From Flavobacteriaceae bacterium (GTDB taxonomy: Bacteria > Bacteroidota > Bacteroidia > Flavobacteriales > Flavobacteriaceae), in contig JAGLDM010000216.1 in NCBI GenBank assembly GCA_023145595.1, positions 1-8,536 of the forward strand: a DNA stretch of 8,536 nt. Direction: 5' to 3'. Made by a program: the position numbers and the translations under genes. Every line of letters begins with the position of its first letter. Position 1 is the first letter of the stretch. Positions 1 to 6,383 of the stretch are shown piece after piece. The notes under the pieces were generated by a model. The model was not told the DNA's origin. It saw only the letters and a program-made list of their open reading frames with translations, and searched no databases.

Positions 1-1713
1 AATTTAAAAACTATTATTAGTAAAATTGATGATGTTCCAATTATTGGTTTGACAGCAACGGCAACACCAAAAGTTCAAGAAGACATCTTGAAAACTCTTG
101 GAATGCCAGATGCAAATACTTTCAAAGCATCATTTAACAGACCGAACCTTTTCTATGAAGTACGTCCAAAAACAATCAATGTAAATGCTGATATTATTCG
201 TTTTGTAAAGGAGCGAGAAGGTAAATCGGGTATCATTTACTGTTTGAGTAGGAAAAAAGTAGAAGAAGTAGCGCAAGTATTGCAGGTAAACGGGATAAAA
301 GCGATTCCGTATCATGCAGGTTTAGATGCAAAAACAAGAGTAAAACATCAAGATCAATTTTTAATGGAAGATATGGATGTGGTTGTAGCAACAATTGCAT
401 TCGGAATGGGAATTGACAAGCCCGATGTTCGCTTTGTAATTCATCACGATATTCCGAAAAGTTTAGAAAGTTACTATCAAGAAACCGGTAGAGCAGGAAG
501 AGATGATGGAGAAGGGTATTGCCTTGCTTTTTACGCTTATAAAGATATTGAAAAGTTAGAAAAATTCATGGCAGGTAAGCCTGTGGCAGAGCAAGAAGTG
601 GGTCATGCTTTATTGCAAGAAGTTGTAGGTTATGCAGAAACGTCTATGAGTCGCCGTAAATATTTACTGCATTATTTTGGAGAAGAGTTTGATGAAGTGA
701 ACGGCTTAGGACATGATATGGACGATAATGTTCGTAATCCAAAAAAGAAGTCTGAAGCAAAAGAAAATGTAAAATTACTTTTAGAAACAGTATTACTTAC
801 CAAAGAAAAGTACAAGTCAAAAGAAATTGTGAATACGTTGAGGGGAAATGAAAATGCAATGTTGAAATCACACAGAACAACGGAGCAACCTTTTTTCGGG
901 AAAGGAAAACACAAGGAAGATTTATACTGGACAGCCTTATTAAGACAGGTTTTGGTGGCTAATTTGGTTCGTAAAGAAATTGAAGAGTATGGTGTTGTGA
1001 AAATCACGGAGAAAGGAAAAGAGTATATTAAAAACCCTTTTTCTTTTATGATGACAGAAGATCATTTATATGATGAAGTAAGTAATGCTGGGATTATTAC
1101 GAACGCTAAAGGTGGAGGAGGAACTGACGAGAAGCTAATGACGATGCTCAAAAGTTTACGTAAAAGAGTGTCAAAGAGTCTAAATGTACCGCCTTTTGCA
1201 GTTTTTCAAGACCCGTCCTTAGATGATATGACATTAAAGTACCCAATCACTATTTCAGAATTAACAAATGTATATGGAGTAGGAGAAGGGAAAGCGAAGA
1301 AATTCGGAAAAGACTTTGTCGAAATGATTGCTGATTATGTTGAAGAGTATGATATTTTGCGTCCCGATGATTTGGTAGTAAAAAGTACAGGAGTAAATTC
1401 ATTATTGAAACTGTATATTATTCAAAATACAGATAGGAAGTTACCTCTTGAAGATATTGCGAAATCTAAAGGAATTACTTTAGATGAACTGATTATTGAA
1501 ATGCAGCGGATTATTTTTGCTGGAACCAAATTAAACATCGATTATCATTTAGATGAAATATTAGATGAAGACCAACAAGAGGAAATTTTCGACTATTTTA
1601 TGGAAGCAGATACGGATGTGATTGAAACCGCTATGGAAGAATTTGAAGGAGATTATGAAGAAGAAGAACTACGATTGATGCGGATAAAGTTTATTAGTGA
1701 GGTGGCTAACTAA
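1..1713 (+). CDS. recQ: ATP-dependent DNA helicase RecQ, 3' part (N-terminus outside window)
   Basis: RecQ is a 3'-5' superfamily 2 DNA helicase acting in recombination and replication-fork repair. The reading frame is open from base 1, so the start lies outside; 570 residues are visible and roughly 160 (Q motif, Walker A, DEAH box) are missing. Visible in order: motif III (LTATAT, residues 17-22), motif IV (GIIYCLSR), motif V (AFGMGIDKPDVR), motif VI (QETGRAGRD, 160-168), the zinc-subdomain position (about 210-250), winged helix (about 250-350), a glycine linker (GGGG), an HRDC domain (about 380-450), and an acidic C-terminal extension of about 100 residues resembling the helicase helix-turn-helix domain (HTH_40). 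All four zinc-binding cysteines known from E. coli RecQ are absent, although the surrounding pattern (RRKYLLHYFGEEF, then DMDDNVRNPKK) is intact. The frame is otherwise unbroken and the domains are complete, so this looks like a functional gene rather than a decayed one. Confidence 0.95.
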   Translation, partial: NLKTIISKIDDVPIIGLTATATPKVQEDILKTLGMPDANTFKASFNRPNLFYEVRPKTINVNADIIRFVKEREGKSGIIYCLSRKKVEEVAQVLQVNGIKAIPYHAGLDAKTRVKHQDQFLMEDMDVVVATIAFGMGIDKPDVRFVIHHDIPKSLESYYQETGRAGRDDGEGYCLAFYAYKDIEKLEKFMAGKPVAEQEVGHALLQEVVGYAETSMSRRKYLLHYFGEEFDEVNGLGHDMDDNVRNPKKKSEAKENVKLLLETVLLTKEKYKSKEIVNTLRGNENAMLKSHRTTEQPFFGKGKHKEDLYWTALLRQVLVANLVRKEIEEYGVVKITEKGKEYIKNPFSFMMTEDHLYDEVSNAGIITNAKGGGGTDEKLMTMLKSLRKRVSKSLNVPPFAVFQDPSLDDMTLKYPITISELTNVYGVGEGKAKKFGKDFVEMIADYVEEYDILRPDDLVVKSTGVNSLLKLYIIQNTDRKLPLEDIAKSKGITLDELIIEMQRIIFAGTKLNIDYHLDEILDEDQQEEIFDYFMEADTDVIETAMEEFEGDYEEEELRLMRIKFISEVAN

Positions 1714-1875
1714 GGTGCAATCCTCATTCATTATATCAATTTCATCTTAAAGAAATTATCCTTACCACGTTAGTAACGAAATTTATTTTCTACTTTAAGT
1801 CCGGCGCTATACAAATCACTACCTATTAATTAAAGAGATTAAGTGATGCGGTGTAATTACTTATGCGTAAGCATG

Positions 1876-1904
1876 TTGCGCTTTGGTAAATCGCGCTAAC
1901 TTTG
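1876..1904 (+). promoter_or_regulatory. Candidate Bacteroidetes-type promoter (distal) for the DEAD-box gene
   Basis: A TTG at 1876-1878 is followed, after 18 bases, by TAACTTTG at 1897-1904, an exact match to the -7 consensus TAnnTTTG with a permitted -33 spacing. Transcription would begin near 1910 and give a leader of about 80 bases before the ATG at 1992. This is the only candidate in the gap with both elements. The rest of 1714-1991 holds no gene. It has a loose inverted repeat (ATCACT 1815-1820 with AGTGAT 1842-1847) and no clear terminator for recQ. Confidence 0.45.
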
Positions 1905-1963
1905 GCAAAAATACATATAAAACAATCTTGTATTTCATAACAAGGAGTATCTTCAACTTTATG

Positions 1964-1972
1964 TATCTTTGC
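1964..1972 (+). promoter_or_regulatory. Candidate -7 promoter element (proximal) for the DEAD-box gene
   Basis: TATCTTTGC matches the extended Bacteroidetes -7 element TAnnTTTGC and lies 19 bases before the ATG, giving a very short leader without a Shine-Dalgarno sequence, as is usual in this phylum. No TTG is present 17-23 bases upstream, so the -33 element is missing or degenerate. It may act alone or together with the distal candidate at 1876-1904. Confidence 0.5.
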
Positions 1973-1991
1973 ACGAAATTAAAACAGATTT

Positions 1992-3110
1992 ATGGCAACA
2001 TTTAAGGAACTTGGAGTTCAATCAGGTTATATCAAAGGGTTGAATGAGTTGGGAATTAAGAATCCAACCGAGATTCAAGAGAAAACGATTCCGACTTTAC
2101 TCAATTCCAAAACGGATTTTATTGGTTTGGCTCAAACAGGAACTGGAAAAACGGCTGCCTATGGTTTGCCAATGTTACATCAAATAGATGTGTCTAAACC
2201 TGTAATTCAAGGACTGATTTTATCACCTACACGTGAATTGGTTCAGCAGATAAAAAAACAATTATTTAGATTTACTAAATATATTGATGATCGTATCTTT
2301 TTGGAAGCAGTATATGGAGGTGAAAAGATTGATCGACAAGTAAAAGCATTGGAAAGAACTACACATATTGTGGTGGCAACTCCGGGCAGACTTATTGATT
2401 TAATAGAAAGAGGTTCTATAGACTTAAAACAGATAAAAACCATTATTCTAGACGAAGCAGATGAAATGTTGAGTATGGGTTTTAAACAAGATTTAAATCG
2501 AATATTAAAATACACGAACGGAACTCGAAATACTTGGCTATTTTCAGCCACTATGCCTCAAGAAATTCAGCGAATTGTTAAAACATACATGGATCCTTCT
2601 GCGGTAAATGTGCAGGTGAATAAAGATTCTCAAGTGAATGCAAACATTACACATCTATTTGTTAAAACGACTATAAAACAGAAAAACGATGTGATTGTAC
2701 GTTTGTTGGAGTCTAGAGATCAAGAACGTGGAATTATTTTTTGTAGAACAAAGGCAGGAACTCAAAATCTCACAGCATTTTTAAAAGAGGAAGGATTTTC
2801 TGTAGAAGCTTTAGAAGGAGATATGCAACAACGTGATCGAGAAAAAGTAATGCGTATGTTCAAAAAGGAAAGTATTGATGTACTAATTTCTACGGATGTG
2901 TCTGCACGCGGAATTGATGTGTATAACTTAGGATTTGTAATTCATCACCAATTGCCAGAACAAATAGAGTATTACACACACAGAAGTGGTAGAACAGCTA
3001 GAGCAGGAAAGGCAGGTTATTCAATAGCATTGGTAATTCCGAGTGAAAATCATAGAATTCACGAGTTACAAAAAGAATTGGGAATTTATTTTAACGAAAC
3101 AAAGGTTTAA
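1992..3110 (+). CDS. DEAD-box ATP-dependent RNA helicase, minimal core
   Basis: This protein of 372 residues unwinds or remodels RNA using ATP; bacterial relatives work in ribosome assembly, mRNA turnover and cold adaptation. All core motifs are visible: upstream aromatic F4 and Q motif (PTEIQ, Q29), motif I AQTGTGKT (47-54), Ia PTREL (79-83), GG, Ib TPGR, II DEAD (154-157), III SAT (185-187), IV (GIIFCRTK), V (STDVSARGIDV) and VI HRSGRTARAG (330-339). The chain ends about 30 residues after motif VI, so it lacks the basic or RNA-binding tail (for example a DbpA-type domain) that gives many bacterial DEAD-box proteins substrate specificity. The ATG at 1992 places F4 and the Q motif correctly and sits just behind a -7 element. 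The stop is one base before the next gene, indicating cotranscription. CshA/RhlE-like assignment is not resolvable, so no gene symbol is given. Confidence 0.95.
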   Translation: MATFKELGVQSGYIKGLNELGIKNPTEIQEKTIPTLLNSKTDFIGLAQTGTGKTAAYGLPMLHQIDVSKPVIQGLILSPTRELVQQIKKQLFRFTKYIDDRIFLEAVYGGEKIDRQVKALERTTHIVVATPGRLIDLIERGSIDLKQIKTIILDEADEMLSMGFKQDLNRILKYTNGTRNTWLFSATMPQEIQRIVKTYMDPSAVNVQVNKDSQVNANITHLFVKTTIKQKNDVIVRLLESRDQERGIIFCRTKAGTQNLTAFLKEEGFSVEALEGDMQQRDREKVMRMFKKESIDVLISTDVSARGIDVYNLGFVIHHQLPEQIEYYTHRSGRTARAGKAGYSIALVIPSENHRIHELQKELGIYFNETKV

Positions 3111-3111
3111 T

Positions 3112-3372
3112 ATGGCACTTTCAAACAATGATATTTTTAAAAAATTACGGGTAGCTCACAAATTACGCGATACAGATATTGTAAAAATATGTGAATTGGT
3201 AGATTTTAGAGTTTCAAAAAGTGAATTGAACGCGCTATTTAGAAATGAAGATCATCCAAAGTATGTGGAATGTGGAGATCAAATATTAAGAAATTTTTTA
3301 AATGGACTTATTATTCATTTACGTGGGCCAATGCCAAAAAAAGAAAAGCCTTCGCATCAGAAAAAATCTTAA
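3112..3372 (+). CDS. DUF1456 (YehS-like) small protein, single repeat
   Basis: A protein of 86 residues with the DUF1456 pattern: an N-terminal NNDIFKKLRVAHKLRD segment, a central KSELNALFRNED segment and the family signature FLNGLI (62-67) followed by RG. E. coli YehS, about 156 residues, carries two copies of this unit; here there is one, ending in a basic tail (KKEKP, then HQKKS). The molecular function is unknown. The frame is open further upstream to 3043, but the family alignment begins at MALSNNDIF, so the ATG at 3112 is chosen. The start is one base after the helicase stop, so translation is probably coupled, which hints at a shared RNA-related role (inference). No Shine-Dalgarno sequence is seen. 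The 92 bases after the stop contain only AT-rich partial palindromes. Confidence 0.88.
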   Translation: MALSNNDIFKKLRVAHKLRDTDIVKICELVDFRVSKSELNALFRNEDHPKYVECGDQILRNFLNGLIIHLRGPMPKKEKPSHQKKS

Positions 3373-3464
3373 AATAATAAGTTTTAGCCCTAAAAGTCCT
3401 TCTAATAGTTTTAAAAATGAGAGGCCACTTTTTTGCTTTTCAACGATAAATTATTAATTACAAC

Positions 3465-4160
3465 ATGATATTCGAAGTTTGTACAGATTCCGTTAAAGGT
3501 GCTATTGCAGCAGGCAAATATGGAGCAAAGCGAATTGAATTGTGTGCAGCACTTACCGTTGGAGGTTTGACACCAAATATTGGTTTGATTCAAAAGTGCG
3601 TAGAACTTTCTACCGTAGAAGTAAATGTGATAATTCGCCATAAAGAAGGTGGATTTGTTTATAATTCTACAGACGTTGAATTGATGAAAATTGATATTGA
3701 GGCAGCAAAAAAAGCAGGAGCCAAGGGAGTCGTTTTTGGCATTTTAACAGTTGACAATTCTATTTCAGAATTAAATAGAGATTTGGTCCAATTTTCTAAA
3801 GCATTGGGTTTAGAAGTTACCTTTCATAGAGCATTCGATTTTGTATCAGACTATGAAGCAGCGATAGGGTTGATTATTGAAATGGGTTTTGATCGTTTAT
3901 TAACATCAGGGTTGCAGCCAACCGCAATTGAGGGGATTACTGTGATTTCAAATCTTCAAAAACAGCATGGACATGAGATTCAAATAGTGGCAGGCTCTGG
4001 TGTAAATGCAGAAAACGCTTTAAAACTAGCCAAAACCGGAATTCAAAATTTACATTTTACAGCAAGAAAACCTTCTCAAACTTCTACAGAATTATCAATG
4101 GGGAAAGAAATGGTAGTTGATGAAGATAAAATAATAAATATTACAGATTTGTTTATTTGA
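3465..4160 (+). CDS. cutC: CutC family protein (copper homeostasis CutC)
   Basis: CutC is a cytoplasmic TIM-barrel protein named for a copper-tolerance phenotype in E. coli; its biochemical role remains uncertain. The 231 residues cover the whole barrel (E. coli CutC is 248). Family landmarks are the start MIFEVCTDS, RIELCAALTVGGLTPN (23-38), TFHRAFD, RLLTSG and AGSGVNAEN near the phosphate-binding end of the barrel, and LHFTAR. One strongly conserved family motif, IRPRGGDF, reads IRHKEGGF here (residues 57-64), an unusual change. The ATG at 3465 is chosen because the family begins MxxEVC. No Bacteroidetes promoter consensus is visible in the preceding 92 bases, so it may be read from upstream or from a weak promoter. 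It converges on the sirtuin gene with only six bases between the stop codons. Confidence 0.9.
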   Translation: MIFEVCTDSVKGAIAAGKYGAKRIELCAALTVGGLTPNIGLIQKCVELSTVEVNVIIRHKEGGFVYNSTDVELMKIDIEAAKKAGAKGVVFGILTVDNSISELNRDLVQFSKALGLEVTFHRAFDFVSDYEAAIGLIIEMGFDRLLTSGLQPTAIEGITVISNLQKQHGHEIQIVAGSGVNAENALKLAKTGIQNLHFTARKPSQTSTELSMGKEMVVDEDKIINITDLFI

Positions 4161-4166
4161 TGGAAT

Positions 4167-4874
4167 TTAACTGTCATCCTGAGCTTGTCGAAGGATCTCA
4201 ATTACTTTCTCCATCCCAATAGTAGCAGTTTCAGTAATAACAGTCAAATTCTTAAAATGACTTTCAGTGACCTTGGGTTTTGGGTCAATAAGGTAAATCG
4301 GAGTTCCTGTTTTTGCCGAATAAATCAAGTTTGCCGCAGGATATACTTGCATAGATGTTCCTATTATGATCAATATATCCGCAGTCTGCGTGATTTTATC
4401 TGCAATTTCTAAATTAGGAACCGCCTCACCAAACCAAACAATATGTGGACGTAATTGAGTATTCTGTTTACAGGAATCTCCTAAAACTAAATCATCATCC
4501 CAATCATAAATGAGATCTTCATACTTGGTACTTCTAACTTTTCGCAACTCTCCATGTAAATGAACGACCTTTGTACTTCCCGCACGTTCATGTAAATCAT
4601 CTACATTTTGTGTGATGATTGAAACTTCATATTTCTTTTCTAAAGAAACTAATAAATGATGCGCTTTGTTTGGCTTAACAGAAAGCAGTTGCTTTCTTCT
4701 TTGATTGTAGAAATCAAGTACCAATTCGGGATTTCGAAAAAAGCCTTCAGGGGTTGCAACGTCCTGTATATTATGACCCTCCCAGAGCCCATCGGCATCT
4801 CTAAATGTTTTAATTCCAGATTCGGCGCTCACTCCAGCGCCAGTTAAAACAACTATTCTTTTCTTGTGATTCAT
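4167..4874 (-). CDS. cobB: NAD-dependent protein deacylase, Sir2 family (CobB-like)
   Basis: Sirtuins remove acyl groups from lysine using NAD+, giving O-acyl-ADP-ribose and nicotinamide. The 235 residues show the NAD-binding GAGVSAESGI (12-21) and TFRD, TQNVDDLHERAG (88-99), the catalytic histidine in HLHGE (H107), LRPHIVWFGE and the IIGTSMQVYPAA nucleotide-binding segment. Y56 and R59 in FYNQRR correspond to the Tyr/Arg pair of class III sirtuins (CobB, SIRT5) that favours succinyl and other acidic acyl groups. The small zinc module is reduced: only C135 is present where CobB has several cysteines. The last residues (ILRQAQDDS) are encoded by a short repeat element, so the natural C-terminus has probably been replaced. 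The ATG (complement 4872-4874) starts right before the conserved KRIVVLTGAG. The gene diverges from ychF and converges on cutC. Confidence 0.93.
   Translation of the reverse strand: MNHKKRIVVLTGAGVSAESGIKTFRDADGLWEGHNIQDVATPEGFFRNPELVLDFYNQRRKQLLSVKPNKAHHLLVSLEKKYEVSIITQNVDDLHERAGSTKVVHLHGELRKVRSTKYEDLIYDWDDDLVLGDSCKQNTQLRPHIVWFGEAVPNLEIADKITQTADILIIIGTSMQVYPAANLIYSAKTGTPIYLIDPKPKVTESHFKNLTVITETATIGMEKVIEILRQAQDDS
4173..4196. repeat. Short dispersed-repeat-like hairpin overlapping the sirtuin 3' end
   Basis: This 24-base stretch contains inverted arms ATCCT (4176-4180) and AGGAT (4192-4196) around GAGCTTGTCGA. I recognise the sequence from memory as a common short interspersed hairpin repeat in bacterial genomes, including Bacteroidetes, usually found at gene ends; this was not searched. 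Read on the minus strand it supplies the codons for the sirtuin tail IxRQAQDD. It lies in the convergent junction between cutC and the sirtuin gene, where it could also act as a transcript-end hairpin. Only one copy occurs in this window. Confidence 0.7.
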
Positions 4875-4923
4875 GGGCTAATTTTTCATTGATAAATTTA
4901 CAATTAATTCTAAAACGAAACCT

Positions 4924-4932
4924 TATATTTGC
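4924..4932 (+). promoter_or_regulatory. -7 promoter element of ychF
   Basis: TATATTTGC is an exact match to TAnnTTTGC and ends 19 bases before the ychF ATG at 4952. No TTG is found at the usual -33 distance. Its position supports the start at 4952, because the alternative in-frame ATG at 4889 lies upstream of the promoter. The 77-base divergent gap must also hold the sirtuin promoter. The nearest minus-strand match is TAAATTTA (4893-4900), which is weak. Confidence 0.65.
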
Positions 4933-4951
4933 ACCTCAAAAAACATCAGTC

Positions 4952-6043
4952 ATGAAGGCAGGAATTGTAGGATTACCAAACGTAGGAAAATCAACGTTAT
5001 TTAATTGTTTATCAAACGCAAAAGCGCAAAGTGCCAACTTTCCTTTTTGTACGATTGAACCAAATATTGGAGTTGTAAATGTTCCTGATGCTCGTTTACA
5101 AAAATTAGAAGAATTGGTGAATCCAGAACGTGTAATGCCAGCAACAGTTGATATTGTTGATATTGCAGGATTGGTAAAAGGTGCTAGTAAAGGAGAAGGT
5201 TTGGGTAATAAATTCTTAGCCAATATTCGCGAAACGGATGCTATCATTCATGTGTTGCGCTGTTTTGAAAACGATAACATTGTGCATGTTGAAGAAAGAA
5301 TTGATCCTGTTCGAGATAAAGGGATTATTGATGTTGAATTGCAACTGAAGGATATGGAAGCTGTTGAAAAACGTTTTGAAAAATCAAAAAAATCAGCAAG
5401 AACGGGCGATAAAAATGCTCAAAAAGAAGTTGATACCTTGACAAAAATCATGAATGGATTGGAAGGGTTTCATTCAATACGTGAAATTGAATTGACTGAG
5501 GATGAACGTGAATTTATTAAGCCATTACAATTGTTAACAGACAAGCCTATTTTGTATGTGTGTAATGTTGATGATGAGTCTGCTGTTTCAGGAAATGCGT
5601 ATGTTGATGCTGTAAAGGCGGCTGTAAAAGATGAAGATGCTGAAGTCATAATTTTAGCGGTAGGAACAGAAGCAGATATTACTGAATTGGAAGATTATGA
5701 AGAGCGTCAACTATTTCTTGAAGATATGGGTTTAAAAGAACCGGGAGCTTCAAAATTGATTCGTGCAGCGTATAAATTATTAAACTTACAAACATATTTT
5801 ACTGCTGGTGTTAAAGAAGTCCGTGCTTGGACAATTAATATTGGTGATACTGCTCCACAAGCAGCTGGAGTGATTCATACCGATTTTGAGAAAGGATTTA
5901 TTAGAGCAGAAGTAATTAAATATGAAGATTACGTTCATTACGGAAGTGAAGCTAAAGTGAAAGAAGCGGGTAAACTAGGTGTTGAAGGAAAAGAATATGT
6001 CGTTAAAGATGGCGATATGATGAACTTTAGATTTAACGTTTAA
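4952..6043 (+). CDS. ychF: Redox-regulated ATPase YchF (Obg family, OLA1 orthologue)
   Basis: YchF is a universally conserved P-loop NTPase of the Obg group that binds ribosomes and prefers ATP to GTP; in E. coli it affects oxidative-stress sensitivity and translation initiation. The 363 residues equal the E. coli length. Visible are G1 GLPNVGKST (7-15), the PFCTIEPN segment with C33 at the place of the redox-linked cysteine of E. coli YchF, G3 DIAG (70-73) with GLVKGASKGEGLGN, a coiled-coil insert (about 130-190), the G4 position NVDD (205-208, usually NxxE) and a C-terminal TGS domain (about 280-363) with LLNLQTYFTAG, HTDFEKGFIRAE and DGDMMNFRFNV. The start at 4952 is supported by homology and by the -7 element 20 bases before it. 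The gene is monocistronic: it has its own promoter and a strong terminator. Confidence 0.97.
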   Translation: MKAGIVGLPNVGKSTLFNCLSNAKAQSANFPFCTIEPNIGVVNVPDARLQKLEELVNPERVMPATVDIVDIAGLVKGASKGEGLGNKFLANIRETDAIIHVLRCFENDNIVHVEERIDPVRDKGIIDVELQLKDMEAVEKRFEKSKKSARTGDKNAQKEVDTLTKIMNGLEGFHSIREIELTEDEREFIKPLQLLTDKPILYVCNVDDESAVSGNAYVDAVKAAVKDEDAEVIILAVGTEADITELEDYEERQLFLEDMGLKEPGASKLIRAAYKLLNLQTYFTAGVKEVRAWTINIGDTAPQAAGVIHTDFEKGFIRAEVIKYEDYVHYGSEAKVKEAGKLGVEGKEYVVKDGDMMNFRFNV

Positions 6044-6076
6044 GATATTTCACGGAGAAATATAATAGATTCTTAT

Positions 6077-6120
6077 AAAAAAGATAGATTGTTGCTTAGG
6101 CAACAATCTATCTTTTTTTT
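6077..6120 (+). terminator. Intrinsic terminator after ychF
   Basis: A perfect 19-bp stem (6077-6095 pairing with 6100-6118) with loop TTAG closes on a run of eight T. The core GATAGATTGTTGC pairs with GCAACAATCTATC. It begins 34 bases after the ychF stop. Because the stem is flanked by A on the left and T on the right, it could also stop minus-strand transcription, although no minus-strand gene faces it here. It insulates pflB from ychF read-through. Confidence 0.95.
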
Positions 6121-6303
6121 GTGGAGTAGCAAGTTAATTTGTGTGAAATACATTTTAACTAAACAGGTATGATTAGGTTAGGTAAATACTGTGATTTTAT
6201 TTGTTAAAAACGAAATTAATTTGACATAATACGTTGTTAATGCGCTCTTATATAATCGGTTGAATGTATGTTTGTTTTAGTTTTAATATATTTCGTTATT
6301 TTA

Positions 6304-6315
6304 TGATAAATATCA
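6304..6315. promoter_or_regulatory. Candidate CRP/FNR-family operator before pflB
   Basis: TGATAAATATCA is a perfect TGAT-N4-ATCA palindrome, matching the core of the FNR consensus TTGAT-N4-ATCAA; only the outermost bases differ (A and G). Its centre lies about 40 bases upstream of the start expected from the -7 element at 6339-6347, which is the class II activator position. The rest of the gap after the terminator (6121-6303) is AT-rich with no gene; a lone TGTGA half-site at 6190-6194 is not convincing. Confidence 0.5.
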
Positions 6316-6338
6316 GTTTTAAAGGATTCTTTTAAAAT

Positions 6339-6347
6339 TAAATTTGC
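6339..6347 (+). promoter_or_regulatory. -7 promoter element of pflB
   Basis: TAAATTTGC is an exact match to the Bacteroidetes TAnnTTTGC element. Transcription should begin near 6350, giving a leader of about 30 bases to the ATG at 6384. The -33 position (around 6317-6320) reads TTTT rather than TTTG/TTG, so the promoter looks weak by itself, consistent with dependence on an activator bound at 6304-6315. Confidence 0.6.
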
Positions 6348-6383
6348 AAAGTGAAATTAAGTAAAATATTTATTTTAAAAAGT

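Noticed and set aside
3043..3111. A longer start for the DUF1456 protein inside the helicase gene
   Set aside because: The extra 23 residues overlap the helicase coding end, do not resemble the family, and the family alignment begins at the ATG at 3112.
3382..3395. Small AT-rich palindrome after the DUF1456 gene (TTTTAG-CC-CTAAAA) as a terminator
   Set aside because: The stem is five or six weak pairs with a tight loop and no T run directly follows, so it does not support a terminator call.
4889..4951. A 21-residue N-terminal extension of YchF starting at the ATG 4889
   Set aside because: The extension lies across the -7 promoter element and has no counterpart in the family; starting at 4952 gives exactly the usual 363 residues.
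6221..6256. TTGACA (6221-6226) and TATAAT (6251-6256), resembling a sigma-70 promoter before pflB
   Set aside because: The spacing is 24 bases, far from 17, and the Bacteroidetes housekeeping sigma factor uses TTG/TAnnTTTG. An exact TAnnTTTGC element lies closer to the gene.
6264..6335. Possible 23-codon reading frame from the ATG at 6264
   Set aside because: It overlaps the FNR-like box, ends before the pflB -7 element, has no promoter or recognisable sequence, and is within chance expectation for AT-rich DNA.
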